Of a stretch of 64,000 nt of DNA, positions 9,492 to 20,820 are shown piece after piece (within the stretch, counting starts at the first letter, position 1; every line of letters begins with the position of its first letter). Position numbers and translations under genes: made by a program. The stretch spans positions 62,001-126,000 of the forward strand of contig NZ_JAKVOI010000001.1 of the NCBI RefSeq assembly GCF_022482905.1. Direction: 5' to 3'. The notes under the pieces were generated by a model. It did no database searches, had not been told where the DNA came from, and saw only the letters and a list, made by a program, of their open reading frames with translations. Source of the DNA: Clostridium sp. GTDB lineage: Bacteria > Bacillota > Clostridia > Clostridiales > Clostridiaceae.

Positions 9492-10220
9492 ATGGAGAGA
9501 CTGGATAAGATTTTATCAAATTTGGGATATGGGACTAGAAAACAAGTTAAAGCACTGGTAAAGGAGGGACATATAAAAATAGACGGTGTTTCTGTACGTG
9601 ATAGTTCCATCAAAGTTGATACGGATAATAATAAAATAGAGATTGATGACAGAATTGTTGATTATAAGAAGCATGTCTATATTATGATGAATAAACCTGA
9701 TGGAGTAGTATCGGCGACTTATGATAATTATGATGAAACTGTCATAGATCTTTTAGAAGCTGAACACAGGGCTTTTGATCCATTCCCCGTGGGAAGACTT
9801 GATAAGGATACAGTTGGACTTCTTCTTATAACTGATGATGGCGAAATAAATCATAGGATGATATCTCCCAAATGGCATATTGACAAGGTGTATTATGCTG
9901 AAATAGATAAAATTTTGACTGACAGTGATATTGAAGAGTTTGAAAAAGGTATAGTTCTTGATGACGGATATAAGTGCATGCCGGCCAAACTGGAAATTAT
10001 AAAGGCGGATAAGGATGGATCCATGGCAAATGTAACTGTACAGGAAGGAAAATTTCATCAGGTAAAGAGGATGTTTGAATCATTGGAGAAGAATGTAGTA
10101 TATTTGAAAAGAATAAAATTTGGACCGCTGCAATTGGATGACAATTTAAAAGAAGGGAGCTATAGAGAATTATTTGAATTTGAGTTAGAAAGCATTAAAA
10201 ATAGTTTAAATATGAATTGA
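9492..10220 (+). CDS. rsuA: RsuA/RluB-family pseudouridine synthase
   Basis: 242 residues from the ATG at 9492; GGAGG sits six bases upstream, and an in-frame TTG at 9486 is too close to it. The N-terminal S4 RNA-binding domain (about 1-60) is followed by the catalytic domain with the GRLDKDTVGLL motif near residue 100, whose Asp is the nucleophile, and a KVYYAE stretch. It isomerises a uridine in rRNA. The short single-S4 form fits RsuA, which modifies 16S U516, better than RluB, but the target is inferred from family size. Confidence 0.87.
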   Translation: MERLDKILSNLGYGTRKQVKALVKEGHIKIDGVSVRDSSIKVDTDNNKIEIDDRIVDYKKHVYIMMNKPDGVVSATYDNYDETVIDLLEAEHRAFDPFPVGRLDKDTVGLLLITDDGEINHRMISPKWHIDKVYYAEIDKILTDSDIEEFEKGIVLDDGYKCMPAKLEIIKADKDGSMANVTVQEGKFHQVKRMFESLEKNVVYLKRIKFGPLQLDDNLKEGSYRELFEFELESIKNSLNMN

Positions 10221-10267
10221 TTACGGGCATATTAATATAAAATTTACAAATGTTCTTTAGAAATAAC

Positions 10268-10296
10268 TTGATATTTTTGAATCGTTTTACTATAAT
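10268..10296 (+). promoter_or_regulatory. Near-consensus sigma-A promoter for the candidate sRNA
   Basis: TTGATA (10268-10273), a 17-base spacer and TATAAT (10291-10296). No ORF of useful size follows; a terminator appears about 80 bases downstream. Confidence 0.7.
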
Positions 10297-10301
10297 AATG
10301 G

Positions 10302-10382
10302 TGCAAAGGTAAATAAAAGGAATAAATAGCCCCCTTTTTATTTATGAGCAAACAGCCTATGCCCCAATGGGCTGTTTTTTAC
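10302..10382 (+). ncRNA. Candidate small RNA of about 80 nt
   Basis: It lies between the promoter at 10268-10296 and a hairpin terminator (AACAGCCTAT / ATGGGCTGTT, 10351-10376, then T6). A first hairpin pairs AAATAAAAGG with CCTTTTTATTT and leaves a run of C residues (near 10330-10334) that could meet G-rich ribosome sites. Both strands lack an ORF. It sits between two same-direction genes, so it could instead be a leader terminated before yerC, which starts about 110 bases downstream of the terminator. Confidence 0.5.
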
Positions 10383-10493
10383 TTTGTAGATAATTGTCTG
10401 CAGGATTAAATTACATTTATGCTATAGATTAATGCTTTAATACGTGATAAAATTAAAATAGTACAACTTAAAAGAATTTAAGGGGTTGAGACT

Positions 10494-10793
10494 ATGGAAG
10501 AGTACAAATCCAAATTGAAAAGTGATGAAATGGATTATCTGTGTGAAGCTGTACTTTGTCTTGAAACCAGGGAAGAATGCTATAGATTTTTTGATGACAT
10601 ATGTACCATAAATGAAATAAAATCCTTGGAACAGCGACTACAGGTGGCAAAGATGCTGAAAAACAAGAAAACATATTTGGATATAGCGTCAGAAACGGGT
10701 GCAAGTACTGCTACGATAAGCAGGGTGAACAGATGTTTGAACTATGGAAGTGACGGATATAAAATAGTTTTGGATAGATTAAAAGATAAATAG
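10494..10793 (+). CDS. yerC: YerC/YecD family TrpR-like DNA-binding protein
   Basis: 99 residues, a TrpR-superfamily helix-turn-helix. The conserved ECYRFFDDICTINEI part (23-37) precedes a predicted turn with YLDIASETGASTATISRVNRCL (about 62-83), the recognition helix. Length matches YerC. Members lie next to pcrA and ligA in many Firmicutes, as here. The regulatory target is not known. A terminator follows directly, separating it from pcrA. Confidence 0.88.
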   Translation: MEEYKSKLKSDEMDYLCEAVLCLETREECYRFFDDICTINEIKSLEQRLQVAKMLKNKKTYLDIASETGASTATISRVNRCLNYGSDGYKIVLDRLKDK

Positions 10794-10802
10794 ATATATA
10801 GG

Positions 10803-10835
10803 AAATGTGCCGGTTCAGCACATTTTTTATTTTTA
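10803..10835 (+). terminator. yerC terminator
   Basis: AAATGTGC (10803-10810) pairs with GCACATTT (10818-10825), followed by a long T-rich tail. Confidence 0.8.
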
Positions 10836-10932
10836 TATGATTAAATTTTTAAGTAAGATGATATAATATAAAAGATAAAGAGTTGTTACTTAAATAATCA
10901 TCAACAGGACAAAAAACCAGGGAGAGGATTCA

Positions 10933-13170
10933 ATGGATTTAAAAAACCTTTTAAATAAAGAACAGTATGATGCAGTAAATACAATAGACGGACCGCTTCT
11001 CATACTGGCAGGAGCAGGATCAGGAAAGACAAGGGTACTTACTTATAGAATAGCACACATGATTAAGGATCTGGACATATATCCTTCCAAGATATTGGCA
11101 ATAACTTTTACAAATAAAGCTTCAAGTGAAATGAAGGAAAGGGTAAGACAACTTGTTGGAGATGAAGTAGACAATATGTGGATATCGACTTTTCATTCAA
11201 GCTGTGTAAGGATACTCAGAAGGGAAATAGATAAGCTGGGTTATAATAAAAACTTTGCCATATATGACAGCTATGATCAAAAAGTACTTATAAAACAGTG
11301 TATGGAAGAACTGAATGTAGATGAAAAACAGATAACAGCCAGAGAAATAATAAACAAAATAAGCGAACAGAAGGATAATCTCATATCTCCCGTCAAATAT
11401 AAGAAACAAAATGAGAACAACTTCAGATTGAACAAGGTTGCAGATGCATATATTCTCTATCAGAAAAGATTGAAAAACAACAATGCGCTTGATTTTGATG
11501 ATCTGATATACAAAACTGTTGAACTTTTCAGGGAGCATAGAGATGTGCTTGAATTCTACCAGAGAAAATTCAAATATATAATGGTAGATGAATATCAGGA
11601 TACAAACAGATCACAATATGAGTTTGTAAAACTTCTTGTAAGTCTGCATAAAAACATATGTGTAGTCGGTGATGACGACCAGTGCATTTATGAGTGGAGA
11701 GGAGCAGATATAAAGAATATACTTGACTTTGAAAAAGATTATCCTGATGCGAAAGTCATAAAGCTTGAGCAAAATTACCGTTCCAAGGGAAACATACTGA
11801 AGGCTGCCAATGATGTTATAAAAAATAACTGTGAGAGAAAGAAGAAGATACTTAGAACCAGCAACGACAATGGTGACAAGATAAAGTTGTATAGAGCATA
11901 TTCCGACATTAATGAGGCAGATTATGTAGCCAGTCAGATAAAAAAATTGTGCAGAGAGGAAAATAGAAAGTACAGGGATTTTGCAGTGCTGTACAGGACG
12001 AATGCCCAATCCAGGATATTTGAAGATATATTTATGAGAAACAACATACCTTATAGAATAATCGGGGGCCTGAAATTTTATGATAGAAAGGAAATAAAGG
12101 ACATAATGTCCTATTTGAAATTCATAAACAATCCGCTTGATGATATAAGCCTGAGGAGAATAATAAATGAACCCAAGAGGAATATAGGAAATACAACTGT
12201 GGACAAAATACAGGAATTTGCATCTTCAATGGACGAATGCATGTACAGTGTGCTTCTTGATGTGGAAGAAGTCATAAACTTGCCCAAAAGAAGCATTTCC
12301 TCCATAAAAAAATTTGTAAGCCTTATAAATAGTTTTATAAAGAGCAGAGATAGAATATCGGTTTCCAGTTTGTTGAGGGAAATACTTGAAACTACTGGAT
12401 ATCTGGATAAACTCAAGGTTTCAAAGGACCCTGATTCAATAAGCAGGCTGGAGAACTTGAAGGAGCTTGTATCTGCTGCCGTAGAATTTGAAACTTCGTC
12501 AGAGGATAAATCCCTGTCTGCATTTTTGGAAAAAGTAACCCTTGTATCTGATGTAGACAATTTTGATGAGAATTCAGATACTGTTGTTATAATGACAGTT
12601 CACAGTGCAAAGGGGCTTGAATTTCCAGTAGTGTTTATGGTAGGTATGGAAAATGGAATATTTCCCGGGAACCAGTCCATTGATAATCCTGGTGAAATGG
12701 AAGAATCAAGAAGACTGTGCTATGTTGGAATAACAAGAGCCAAGGAAAAGCTGTACATGACTTCATCCCAGAGCAGAAGAGTGTTTGGAAGAATGGCATG
12801 TTATAGTGAATCCGATTTTATATCTGAAATATCCGGCAGCTTGAAGGAATATGATAATATTAAAGCTGCACCGGAAAAGCTGAACAAGAAAATTATTTCA
12901 AACAATATAAATAAATGGGCATCCAAAATTTCTACGGAAATATCAGTAGATAGTGAAAAAATACGGCCTCCAAAAGTTGAAAGAGAAAAATTTAATGGAT
13001 TAAGGGCAGAAGACATAAAAGCAGGTATAAAAGTAAGACACAATAAGTTCGGAATAGGAACTATAGTGAGCGTAAACAAAAGCGGTGAGGATATAAAATT
13101 AACTATTGCTTTCGACAAGAGGGGAATAAAGAATCTCATGTATGGAATTGCGCAGCTTGAGGCTGTATAG
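10933..13170 (+). CDS. pcrA: ATP-dependent DNA helicase PcrA
   Basis: 745 residues, superfamily 1A 3'-5' helicase that unwinds DNA in repair and replication. Walker A GAGSGKT is at 27-33, motif II DEYQDTN near 220, GDDDQCIYEWRG near 247, QNYRS near 280, the SAKGLEF/VHSAKG motif near 560 and GITRAKEKLY near 600. The C-terminal domain (about 690-745) matches the PcrA tail that binds RNA polymerase. The ribosome site is GGGAGAGG. It precedes ligA by 34 bp, the standard Firmicute pcrA-ligA order. Confidence 0.97.
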   Translation: MDLKNLLNKEQYDAVNTIDGPLLILAGAGSGKTRVLTYRIAHMIKDLDIYPSKILAITFTNKASSEMKERVRQLVGDEVDNMWISTFHSSCVRILRREIDKLGYNKNFAIYDSYDQKVLIKQCMEELNVDEKQITAREIINKISEQKDNLISPVKYKKQNENNFRLNKVADAYILYQKRLKNNNALDFDDLIYKTVELFREHRDVLEFYQRKFKYIMVDEYQDTNRSQYEFVKLLVSLHKNICVVGDDDQCIYEWRGADIKNILDFEKDYPDAKVIKLEQNYRSKGNILKAANDVIKNNCERKKKILRTSNDNGDKIKLYRAYSDINEADYVASQIKKLCREENRKYRDFAVLYRTNAQSRIFEDIFMRNNIPYRIIGGLKFYDRKEIKDIMSYLKFINNPLDDISLRRIINEPKRNIGNTTVDKIQEFASSMDECMYSVLLDVEEVINLPKRSISSIKKFVSLINSFIKSRDRISVSSLLREILETTGYLDKLKVSKDPDSISRLENLKELVSAAVEFETSSEDKSLSAFLEKVTLVSDVDNFDENSDTVVIMTVHSAKGLEFPVVFMVGMENGIFPGNQSIDNPGEMEESRRLCYVGITRAKEKLYMTSSQSRRVFGRMACYSESDFISEISGSLKEYDNIKAAPEKLNKKIISNNINKWASKISTEISVDSEKIRPPKVEREKFNGLRAEDIKAGIKVRHNKFGIGTIVSVNKSGEDIKLTIAFDKRGIKNLMYGIAQLEAV

Positions 13171-13201
13171 ATGTCAAATGATAATTAGTATGGGGTGGTA
13201 A

Positions 13202-15205
<2,004 letters not shown>

Positions 15206-15230
15206 CTTGTTTAATCGTTGGAGGATAAAA

Positions 15231-15500
15231 ATGAAGAATACATTTAATTTGTTAGGATGGATAGGAGTTATTTTCACTACAATTGCATTGATATTGACAC
15301 TTCTCACTACATATCAATTTGTCTATATAAAGTATTTTAATGGGTATTATACACTTCAGCTGTCCATAGCTGCAACTATGATAATATGGTCTTTAAATAT
15401 GGTTATGTCAAGGGGTAACTTTAAAAATGTAGTATATCCTATAGCATGTATATTAATAGCATTTGCGACTATATTTTTTATGTACATGAAAGTTTATTGA
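15231..15500 (+). CDS. Small three-span membrane protein
   Basis: 89 residues from the ATG at 15231 with GGAGG eight bases upstream. Three hydrophobic segments at about 6-28, 40-58 and 65-85 leave almost no soluble part. The gene starts 25 bp after ligA stops and probably reads through from it. I do not recognise a family. A hairpin terminator follows. Confidence 0.6.
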   Translation: MKNTFNLLGWIGVIFTTIALILTLLTTYQFVYIKYFNGYYTLQLSIAATMIIWSLNMVMSRGNFKNVVYPIACILIAFATIFFMYMKVY

Positions 15501-15510
15501 ATATATAATG

Positions 15511-15546
15511 GGGGCAATCCTTTGTGATTGTCTCATTTAATTTTAT
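15511..15546 (+). terminator. Terminator closing the pcrA-ligA group
   Basis: Nine-base-pair stem GGGGCAATC / GATTGTCTC (15511-15519, 15526-15534, two G-T pairs), followed by TTTAATTTT. Confidence 0.65.
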
Positions 15547-15582
15547 AGTGTTTTACCTATAATTAATTGAGGAGGTTTTGCA

Positions 15583-15870
15583 ATGTCTGTTTCTATGGAT
15601 GATATAAAATATGTATCTTCACTTGCAAGATTGGAATTCAGCGAAAGTGAGGGCAGAGAATTGAAAGAGTACCTGGACAGGATTTTAAAATATATATCCA
15701 GATTGGATGAACTTGATGCTGAAGATGAGGAGGAACTTGTTAATCCATACTACATGAAATGCAAATTCAGAGAAGATGTGCTGGAAGAATCATTGAAGAT
15801 AGATGAGGTGATTGGGAATTCACCGAAGCATATTGAAAATTATATTGTTGTACCGAGAATTATGGAATAG
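15583..15870 (+). CDS. gatC: Asp/Glu-tRNA(Asn/Gln) amidotransferase subunit C
   Basis: 95 residues. Subunit C wraps around GatA and holds the complex together. The SSLARLEFSESE start and the NPYY/ HIENYIVVPRIME end are typical. GGAGG stands seven bases from the ATG. First gene of gatCAB, whose enzyme amidates Glu-tRNA(Gln) and Asp-tRNA(Asn); the tRNA-Gln gene is also in this window at 25701. Confidence 0.95.
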   Translation: MSVSMDDIKYVSSLARLEFSESEGRELKEYLDRILKYISRLDELDAEDEEELVNPYYMKCKFREDVLEESLKIDEVIGNSPKHIENYIVVPRIME

Positions 15871-15912
15871 ACTTTGAAACATCGTACGTCATTTATAGGG
15901 AGTGGTATTTGC

Positions 15913-17388
15913 ATGATGGAGTTTACTGCTGTTGAGTTGAGAAAAATGATATTGAACAAAGAGATAAAAGTTGAAGAAGTTGTAAGATCCTATCTTGATA
16001 GAATAGCTGAATTGGATGATAAGCTGGGGGCTTATTTGTATGTGGCGGAAGATGAATCGATAAAAAGAGCAAAAGAGCTGGACAGCAAGCTGGCATCTAA
16101 TGCAGATATGGGAAAATTAGGAGGACTGTTTGGAATCCCGATAGCAGTCAAGGACAATATAAGCGTTTCCAAAATGCAGAATACCTGTGGGTCGAAAATG
16201 CTTGAGGGATATATATCGCCCTATGATGCCAGTGTTATAGAGAGAATAAAGAAAGAAGACGGTATAATACTTGGTAAGGTCAATATGGATGAATTTGCCA
16301 TGGGGTCTTCAACAGAAAACAGCTGTTTCAAAGTAACCAGAAATCCCTGGGATTTTGAGAGAGTGCCTGGAGGTTCATCGGGAGGTTCTGCAGCTTCCAT
16401 AGCATCATGTGAGAATCCCCTTTCACTTGGTACGGATACTGCAGGGTCTGTAAGACAACCATCATCATTTTGTGGAATAGTTGGACTTAAACCTACTTAC
16501 GGAAGAATATCAAGATATGGTGCCGTTGCTTTTGGCTCAACTCTGGATCAGATAGGTCCAATGGCCAAAACTGTTGAAGATTGCGCCCTCCTTACACAGT
16601 ATATAGCAGGTTATGACAAGAGGGATTTTACAACTGCAGATGTGGAGGTCCCGAATTATATTGATAGTTTGACTGATAATATAAGAGGGAAGAAAATAGG
16701 GATACCACTGGAGTATTTTGATCATACAATTGATACTGAAGTTAGGAAATGTCTTGAAAAAGCCATTGAAATTTTCATAGAAAATGGAGCAGATGTCAGA
16801 TGCTGTTCGCTTCCGGCTTCCAGATATTCACTTGCAGCGTATTATGTGATAGGCTGTGCCGAAGCATCTTCAAATCTTGCAAGATTTGATGGAATAAGGT
16901 ATGGTCATAGATCACAGGAGTGTAGGAATTCAGCAGATGTATATTTTAAATCCAGAAGTGAAGGGCTTGGTGAGGAAGTAAAAAAGAGAATAGTGCTTGG
17001 AACTTATGTACTGTCCAGAAACTATTGTGATTCATATTATAAAAAGGCACTTAAAATTAGAAATAAGATAAAGAAAGAATTTCAAAATGCAATGAAAGAA
17101 TTTGATGCTATAATATGCCCTACAAGTCCTACAACAGCTTTTAAAATAGGTGAGAAAAAAGATGACTCTGTATCGATGTATATGTCTGATATCTATGTTG
17201 TCCCTGCGAATATAGCGGGAACCCCTTCAATTTCAATACCTTGTGGTATGGCAAACGGGCTTCCTGTAGGAATGCAGCTGATGGGCGGATATTTTAAAGA
17301 AGATGTATTGTTCAATCTGGCGTATAGTTTTGAACAGTCCACAGATTATCATAAATTGAGACCTGAAAATTCATGGATGAAATGCTAA
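15913..17388 (+). CDS. gatA: Asp/Glu-tRNA(Asn/Gln) amidotransferase subunit A
   Basis: 491 residues from the ATG at 15913, with GGGAGTGG upstream; the open frame extends to a TTG at 15874 but that part has no family match. The amidase-signature Ser-cisSer-Lys triad is visible: K in PIAVKDN (near 78), the Gly/Ser-rich GGSSGGSAA loop (near 153-161) and S in [10 protein letters not shown] (near 178). It hydrolyses glutamine and passes ammonia to GatB. Ends overlap into the gatB ribosome site. Confidence 0.96.
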   Translation: MMEFTAVELRKMILNKEIKVEEVVRSYLDRIAELDDKLGAYLYVAEDESIKRAKELDSKLASNADMGKLGGLFGIPIAVKDNISVSKMQNTCGSKMLEGYISPYDASVIERIKKEDGIILGKVNMDEFAMGSSTENSCFKVTRNPWDFERVPGGSSGGSAASIASCENPLSLGTDTAGSVRQPSSFCGIVGLKPTYGRISRYGAVAFGSTLDQIGPMAKTVEDCALLTQYIAGYDKRDFTTADVEVPNYIDSLTDNIRGKKIGIPLEYFDHTIDTEVRKCLEKAIEIFIENGADVRCCSLPASRYSLAAYYVIGCAEASSNLARFDGIRYGHRSQECRNSADVYFKSRSEGLGEEVKKRIVLGTYVLSRNYCDSYYKKALKIRNKIKKEFQNAMKEFDAIICPTSPTTAFKIGEKKDDSVSMYMSDIYVVPANIAGTPSISIPCGMANGLPVGMQLMGGYFKEDVLFNLAYSFEQSTDYHKLRPENSWMKC

Positions 17389-17402
17389 AGGAGTGAACCT
17401 TT

Positions 17403-18833
17403 TTGGAATTTGAAATGATTGTAGGATTGGAAGTTCATGTTGAACTTTCTACAAATACAAAGATGTTTTGTGGATGCAGTACCAAGTTCGGAGAAATACC
17501 CAACAGTCATGTATGTCCTGTATGCCTTGGACTTCCCGGATCCCTGCCGAAGTTGAACGGAAAGGCAGTGGAGTATGCTGTAAAGGCAGGTATTGCGTTT
17601 AATTGTGACATAGCAGGAAACAGTAGAATGGACAGGAAAAATTACTTTTACCCTGACTGTCCTAAAAATTATCAGATAACCCAGAATCAATTTCCACTCT
17701 GCAGGAATGGATATATTGAAATAGAATTGGAGGATGGAGCAGCTAAAAAAATAAGACTTGACAGGATACATATTGAAGAAGATGCGGCAAAGCTCATTCA
17801 CACTGGTAAAGGAACACTTGTGGATTATAACAGAGCCGGAATTCCACTTATTGAAATAGTTTCAAAGCCGGATATGAGAACATCCGGGGAAGCTGTATCA
17901 TATCTTAAAAAATTGAAGGACACACTTCAATACATGGGTATTTCAGATTGCAGAATGGAGGAGGGATCCTTGAGATGCGATGCGAATGTATCTGCAAGAT
18001 TGAGAAATAGTTGTGAATTGGGCACAAAAACGGAGATAAAAAATTTGAATTCCTTTAAAGCCCTAAAAAAAGCGATTGAATATGAGTATAAAAGTCATGT
18101 AAATACAATAAAAGAAGGGAAAAAAGTAAAACAGAAAACTAGAAAATGGGATGATCTAAAATTAGAAACTGTTGATATGAGAAATAAGGAAGAAGGAAAT
18201 GACTATAGATATTTCCCGGAAGGGGATCTCTTACCTGTATGTATTTCAAATGATTATATAGAAAAAGTAAAGAGAAGCATACCCGAGCTGCCTTATGAAA
18301 AGGCGGGGAGATTTGAGAGAAAATATGGAATCGTGGGAACTGATGCTTTAAATATTGTTTTGGATATAAGCAAGGCCGGATTTTTTGAAGATACGGTTAA
18401 AATATGCGGCAGACCAAAAACTGCTTCCAATTGGATATTGGGATATATGACCGTACTCTTGAATAAAAATTCTATGGACTTTGATAGTATAAAAATTACT
18501 CCCGATAATATGGCGAAGTTTGTAAAATTGATTGAAGATGGTGTATTATCAAGCAATACAGGAAAGAGAGTAATGGAGGAGATGCTTGATACAGGAGGAG
18601 ATCCGGATGAAATAGTTGAAAAAAGAGGATTGGCACAAAATAATGACAGAGGGGAAATCCTGAGAGTTGTGGAGCACGTCATAAATAAAAATCCTGGGTG
18701 CATTGAAGATTATAGGAATGGTAAGAAAAATGCTGTAAGATTTATTATAGGTTTAATTATGAAGGAAACAAGAGGAAGAGCAAATCCAACAATTGTAAAT
18801 GAACTGGTATTGGAGAAACTCAGTAAGATTTGA
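17403..18833 (+). CDS. gatB: Asp/Glu-tRNA(Asn/Gln) amidotransferase subunit B
   Basis: 476 residues. The start is a TTG at 17403, nine bases after AAGGAG; the ATG at 17415 is a weaker alternative. GatB phosphorylates and amidates the mischarged tRNA. Motifs visible: GLEVHVEL near the start, CPVCLGLPGSLP near 36-47, RKNYFYPDCPKNYQI near 78, RMEEGSLRCDANVS near 185, and a C-terminal YqeY-like helical domain from about 400 that binds the tRNA elbow. Complete length. Confidence 0.96.
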   Translation: MEFEMIVGLEVHVELSTNTKMFCGCSTKFGEIPNSHVCPVCLGLPGSLPKLNGKAVEYAVKAGIAFNCDIAGNSRMDRKNYFYPDCPKNYQITQNQFPLCRNGYIEIELEDGAAKKIRLDRIHIEEDAAKLIHTGKGTLVDYNRAGIPLIEIVSKPDMRTSGEAVSYLKKLKDTLQYMGISDCRMEEGSLRCDANVSARLRNSCELGTKTEIKNLNSFKALKKAIEYEYKSHVNTIKEGKKVKQKTRKWDDLKLETVDMRNKEEGNDYRYFPEGDLLPVCISNDYIEKVKRSIPELPYEKAGRFERKYGIVGTDALNIVLDISKAGFFEDTVKICGRPKTASNWILGYMTVLLNKNSMDFDSIKITPDNMAKFVKLIEDGVLSSNTGKRVMEEMLDTGGDPDEIVEKRGLAQNNDRGEILRVVEHVINKNPGCIEDYRNGKKNAVRFIIGLIMKETRGRANPTIVNELVLEKLSKI

Positions 18834-18843
18834 ATATGTATAT

Positions 18844-18880
18844 AAAAATAAAAAGACACAGGGTGGTCTTTTTATTTTTT
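18844..18880. terminator. Bidirectional terminator after gatB
   Basis: Fourteen-base arms AAAAATAAAAAGAC (18844-18857) and the exact complement (18866-18879), giving T-runs on both strands and overlapping the stop of the opposing gene. Confidence 0.8.
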
Positions 18881-19081
18881 GACTTCATCCTTTGGAAAAT
18901 CAATATCGGAAATGCGAATGTTTTCTGATATTCTATGTAAATGTTCTGCTATTTGTTCAAGTAAATAATTTTTATATTTTATTTGGGAAAGAGTTTGTTT
19001 TATGACTATAAATCCCCAGATGAGTATAAATACTATTGTACACATGGTTAATATCCCGAGAATTTCTATAGAAAGTATCAT
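18872..19081 (-). CDS. Small membrane-anchored protein
   Basis: 69 residues. One N-terminal span at about 5-27, then a helical amphipathic tail ending in an acidic/basic stretch. The stop codon overlaps the terminator shared with gatB. I do not recognise a family, and the gene stands alone. AGGAGG-like GGAGGAATAG precedes the ATG, which supports translation. Confidence 0.5.
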   Translation of the reverse strand: MILSIEILGILTMCTIVFILIWGFIVIKQTLSQIKYKNYLLEQIAEHLHRISENIRISDIDFPKDEVKK

Positions 19082-19226
19082 TTTACTATTCCTCCATGGT
19101 AAAAATTATAAACATATTATATCATAAAACGTTAATGCAAGTTAATTCGTTTATTTTTTTTATATATGTCAATAATTAAATATGTATAAATAAATTTTAA
19201 ATGTCCATCAAGATAAGGAGAAAATT

Positions 19227-20804
19227 ATGAGAAAGTTTATTTATTTAACTGCTGCTGCAATTCTAGCCAGTATTGCTATTATCCTTTTGAGCGGCGTATC
19301 TGTAGAAAAAAAGGCCAGACAGACAGACAGCAGTGATTATCAGAACTCAATTGTCTATAATATAAATGATTTTCCAAAGGATTTGATAATGCTGAGTTCC
19401 TATAATATACAGGAAAAAGATATACTTTCAAATTTATTTGATGGTCTTGTTTCCATTGATGAAAACGGCAATATAGTTCCTGACCTGGCAGAAAAATGGG
19501 ATGTAAATCAGGATAAGACTCAATATACATTTACCATAAGAAGTAATGCAAAATGGAGTAATGGAGAAGATATAACTGCAGAAGATTTTGTAGACTTTTT
19601 TTCTCATATATTAAATAGGAATTTGAAGAATGTATATTCAGATCAATTGAACTGTATATTCGGAGTAGAAAAATATAGAGAAGATGATGGAAACTTCGAG
19701 GATGTTGCCATAAAAGCACTAAACAGAAAAACTCTCCAGATAAGGCTCAACTACTCTTCGGATTATTTTTTGAATGTGATGGCACAGCCTGTTTATTCTC
19801 TCAGAAAAATAGATGATGATCTGCTTAATTGGAAGAGGAAATATAAGGATATAGCCTATTCCGGAAGTTTCAAAATAGATAAGATATCAGATGAAGGGTA
19901 TATAGAGATGAAGAAAAATAATAAATACTGGAATAAAAACAATGTTAGAAACAGCAGGATAGTCATAACTTCATTTTCCAGCAGTGAAAGTGCATTAGCA
20001 GCATTTCACAACAGCAAGATAAATGTATTTACAAACCCGCCAATTAGTGAGATACAAAATATTGAAAATGTTTCTGTGGTCCCGGCTTATGGAGGCAAAA
20101 CACTTATCTTTAATATGAAAAAGCATGGCATTTTGGATAATATATACTTCAGAAGGGCAATTGCACTTTCAATTAGCAGAAAAAATATAATTCAAGATAT
20201 ATTGAAAAACAAAGTTGATGCGGCTGCTACTTATATACCGTACAGTGACAATATAAATTCTGTGGATCTCATGTCTCATAAGAAGGAGGCAGAAGAATTT
20301 ATCAACAAGTCAAACTATGAGTATAATGGAGTACCCTTGAAAATTATATATATAAATACAGTAGAAAATAAAAAATTATGTGATTCCATAGCAAAAAATA
20401 TTAAAGATACTTTTGATATAGACGTAAAATGTTATGGATATGACAGAGATGATTTTGATGCTGAGTTGAAAGGTAAAGACTATGATATAGCAGAAATAGG
20501 TTATAGGGGTAATTACTATTATCCATTGGAATTGCTGAACAATTTTGAATCATACTCCAAATTGAATTTCGGAGGGTATATCAGTACGCAATTTGATACA
20601 AAGATGCTTCAGGCAACTTTTGAGAAGGATGGAGCAAAGAGATTGACATATCTTAAGGAAGCGGAAAGTATACTTCTGAATGATAGTGCTTTGATACCTC
20701 TATATTATGATAGTACTATTATTTGTACTAAAAGCTATGTAAAAGGTGTTTATATAAATAAGCTGGGGAATGTAAAATTGGATAAGGCTTACTTGTCAAA
20801 ATAA
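19227..20804 (+). CDS. Peptide/oligopeptide-type ABC substrate-binding protein, orphan
   Basis: 525 residues with the OppA/DppA (SBP family 5) layout: a DLAEKW segment near 80, FTIRSNAKWSNGEDITAED near 95-112 and YFRRAIALSI near 310. Length fits. The N-terminus is a hydrophobic segment (5-25) without a lipobox cysteine, so it is either a cleaved secreted protein or held by an uncleaved helix. No permease or ATPase gene is nearby; transport partners must be elsewhere or it has another role such as sensing. GGAG site precedes the ATG. Confidence 0.85.
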   Translation: MRKFIYLTAAAILASIAIILLSGVSVEKKARQTDSSDYQNSIVYNINDFPKDLIMLSSYNIQEKDILSNLFDGLVSIDENGNIVPDLAEKWDVNQDKTQYTFTIRSNAKWSNGEDITAEDFVDFFSHILNRNLKNVYSDQLNCIFGVEKYREDDGNFEDVAIKALNRKTLQIRLNYSSDYFLNVMAQPVYSLRKIDDDLLNWKRKYKDIAYSGSFKIDKISDEGYIEMKKNNKYWNKNNVRNSRIVITSFSSSESALAAFHNSKINVFTNPPISEIQNIENVSVVPAYGGKTLIFNMKKHGILDNIYFRRAIALSISRKNIIQDILKNKVDAAATYIPYSDNINSVDLMSHKKEAEEFINKSNYEYNGVPLKIIYINTVENKKLCDSIAKNIKDTFDIDVKCYGYDRDDFDAELKGKDYDIAEIGYRGNYYYPLELLNNFESYSKLNFGGYISTQFDTKMLQATFEKDGAKRLTYLKEAESILLNDSALIPLYYDSTIICTKSYVKGVYINKLGNVKLDKAYLSK

Positions 20805-20820
20805 GCCTTATCCAATTTTT
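20774..20820. terminator. Bidirectional terminator
   Basis: Eighteen-base perfect arms (20774-20791 and 20802-20819) ending in T-runs on each strand, covering the stops of two convergent genes. Confidence 0.88.
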
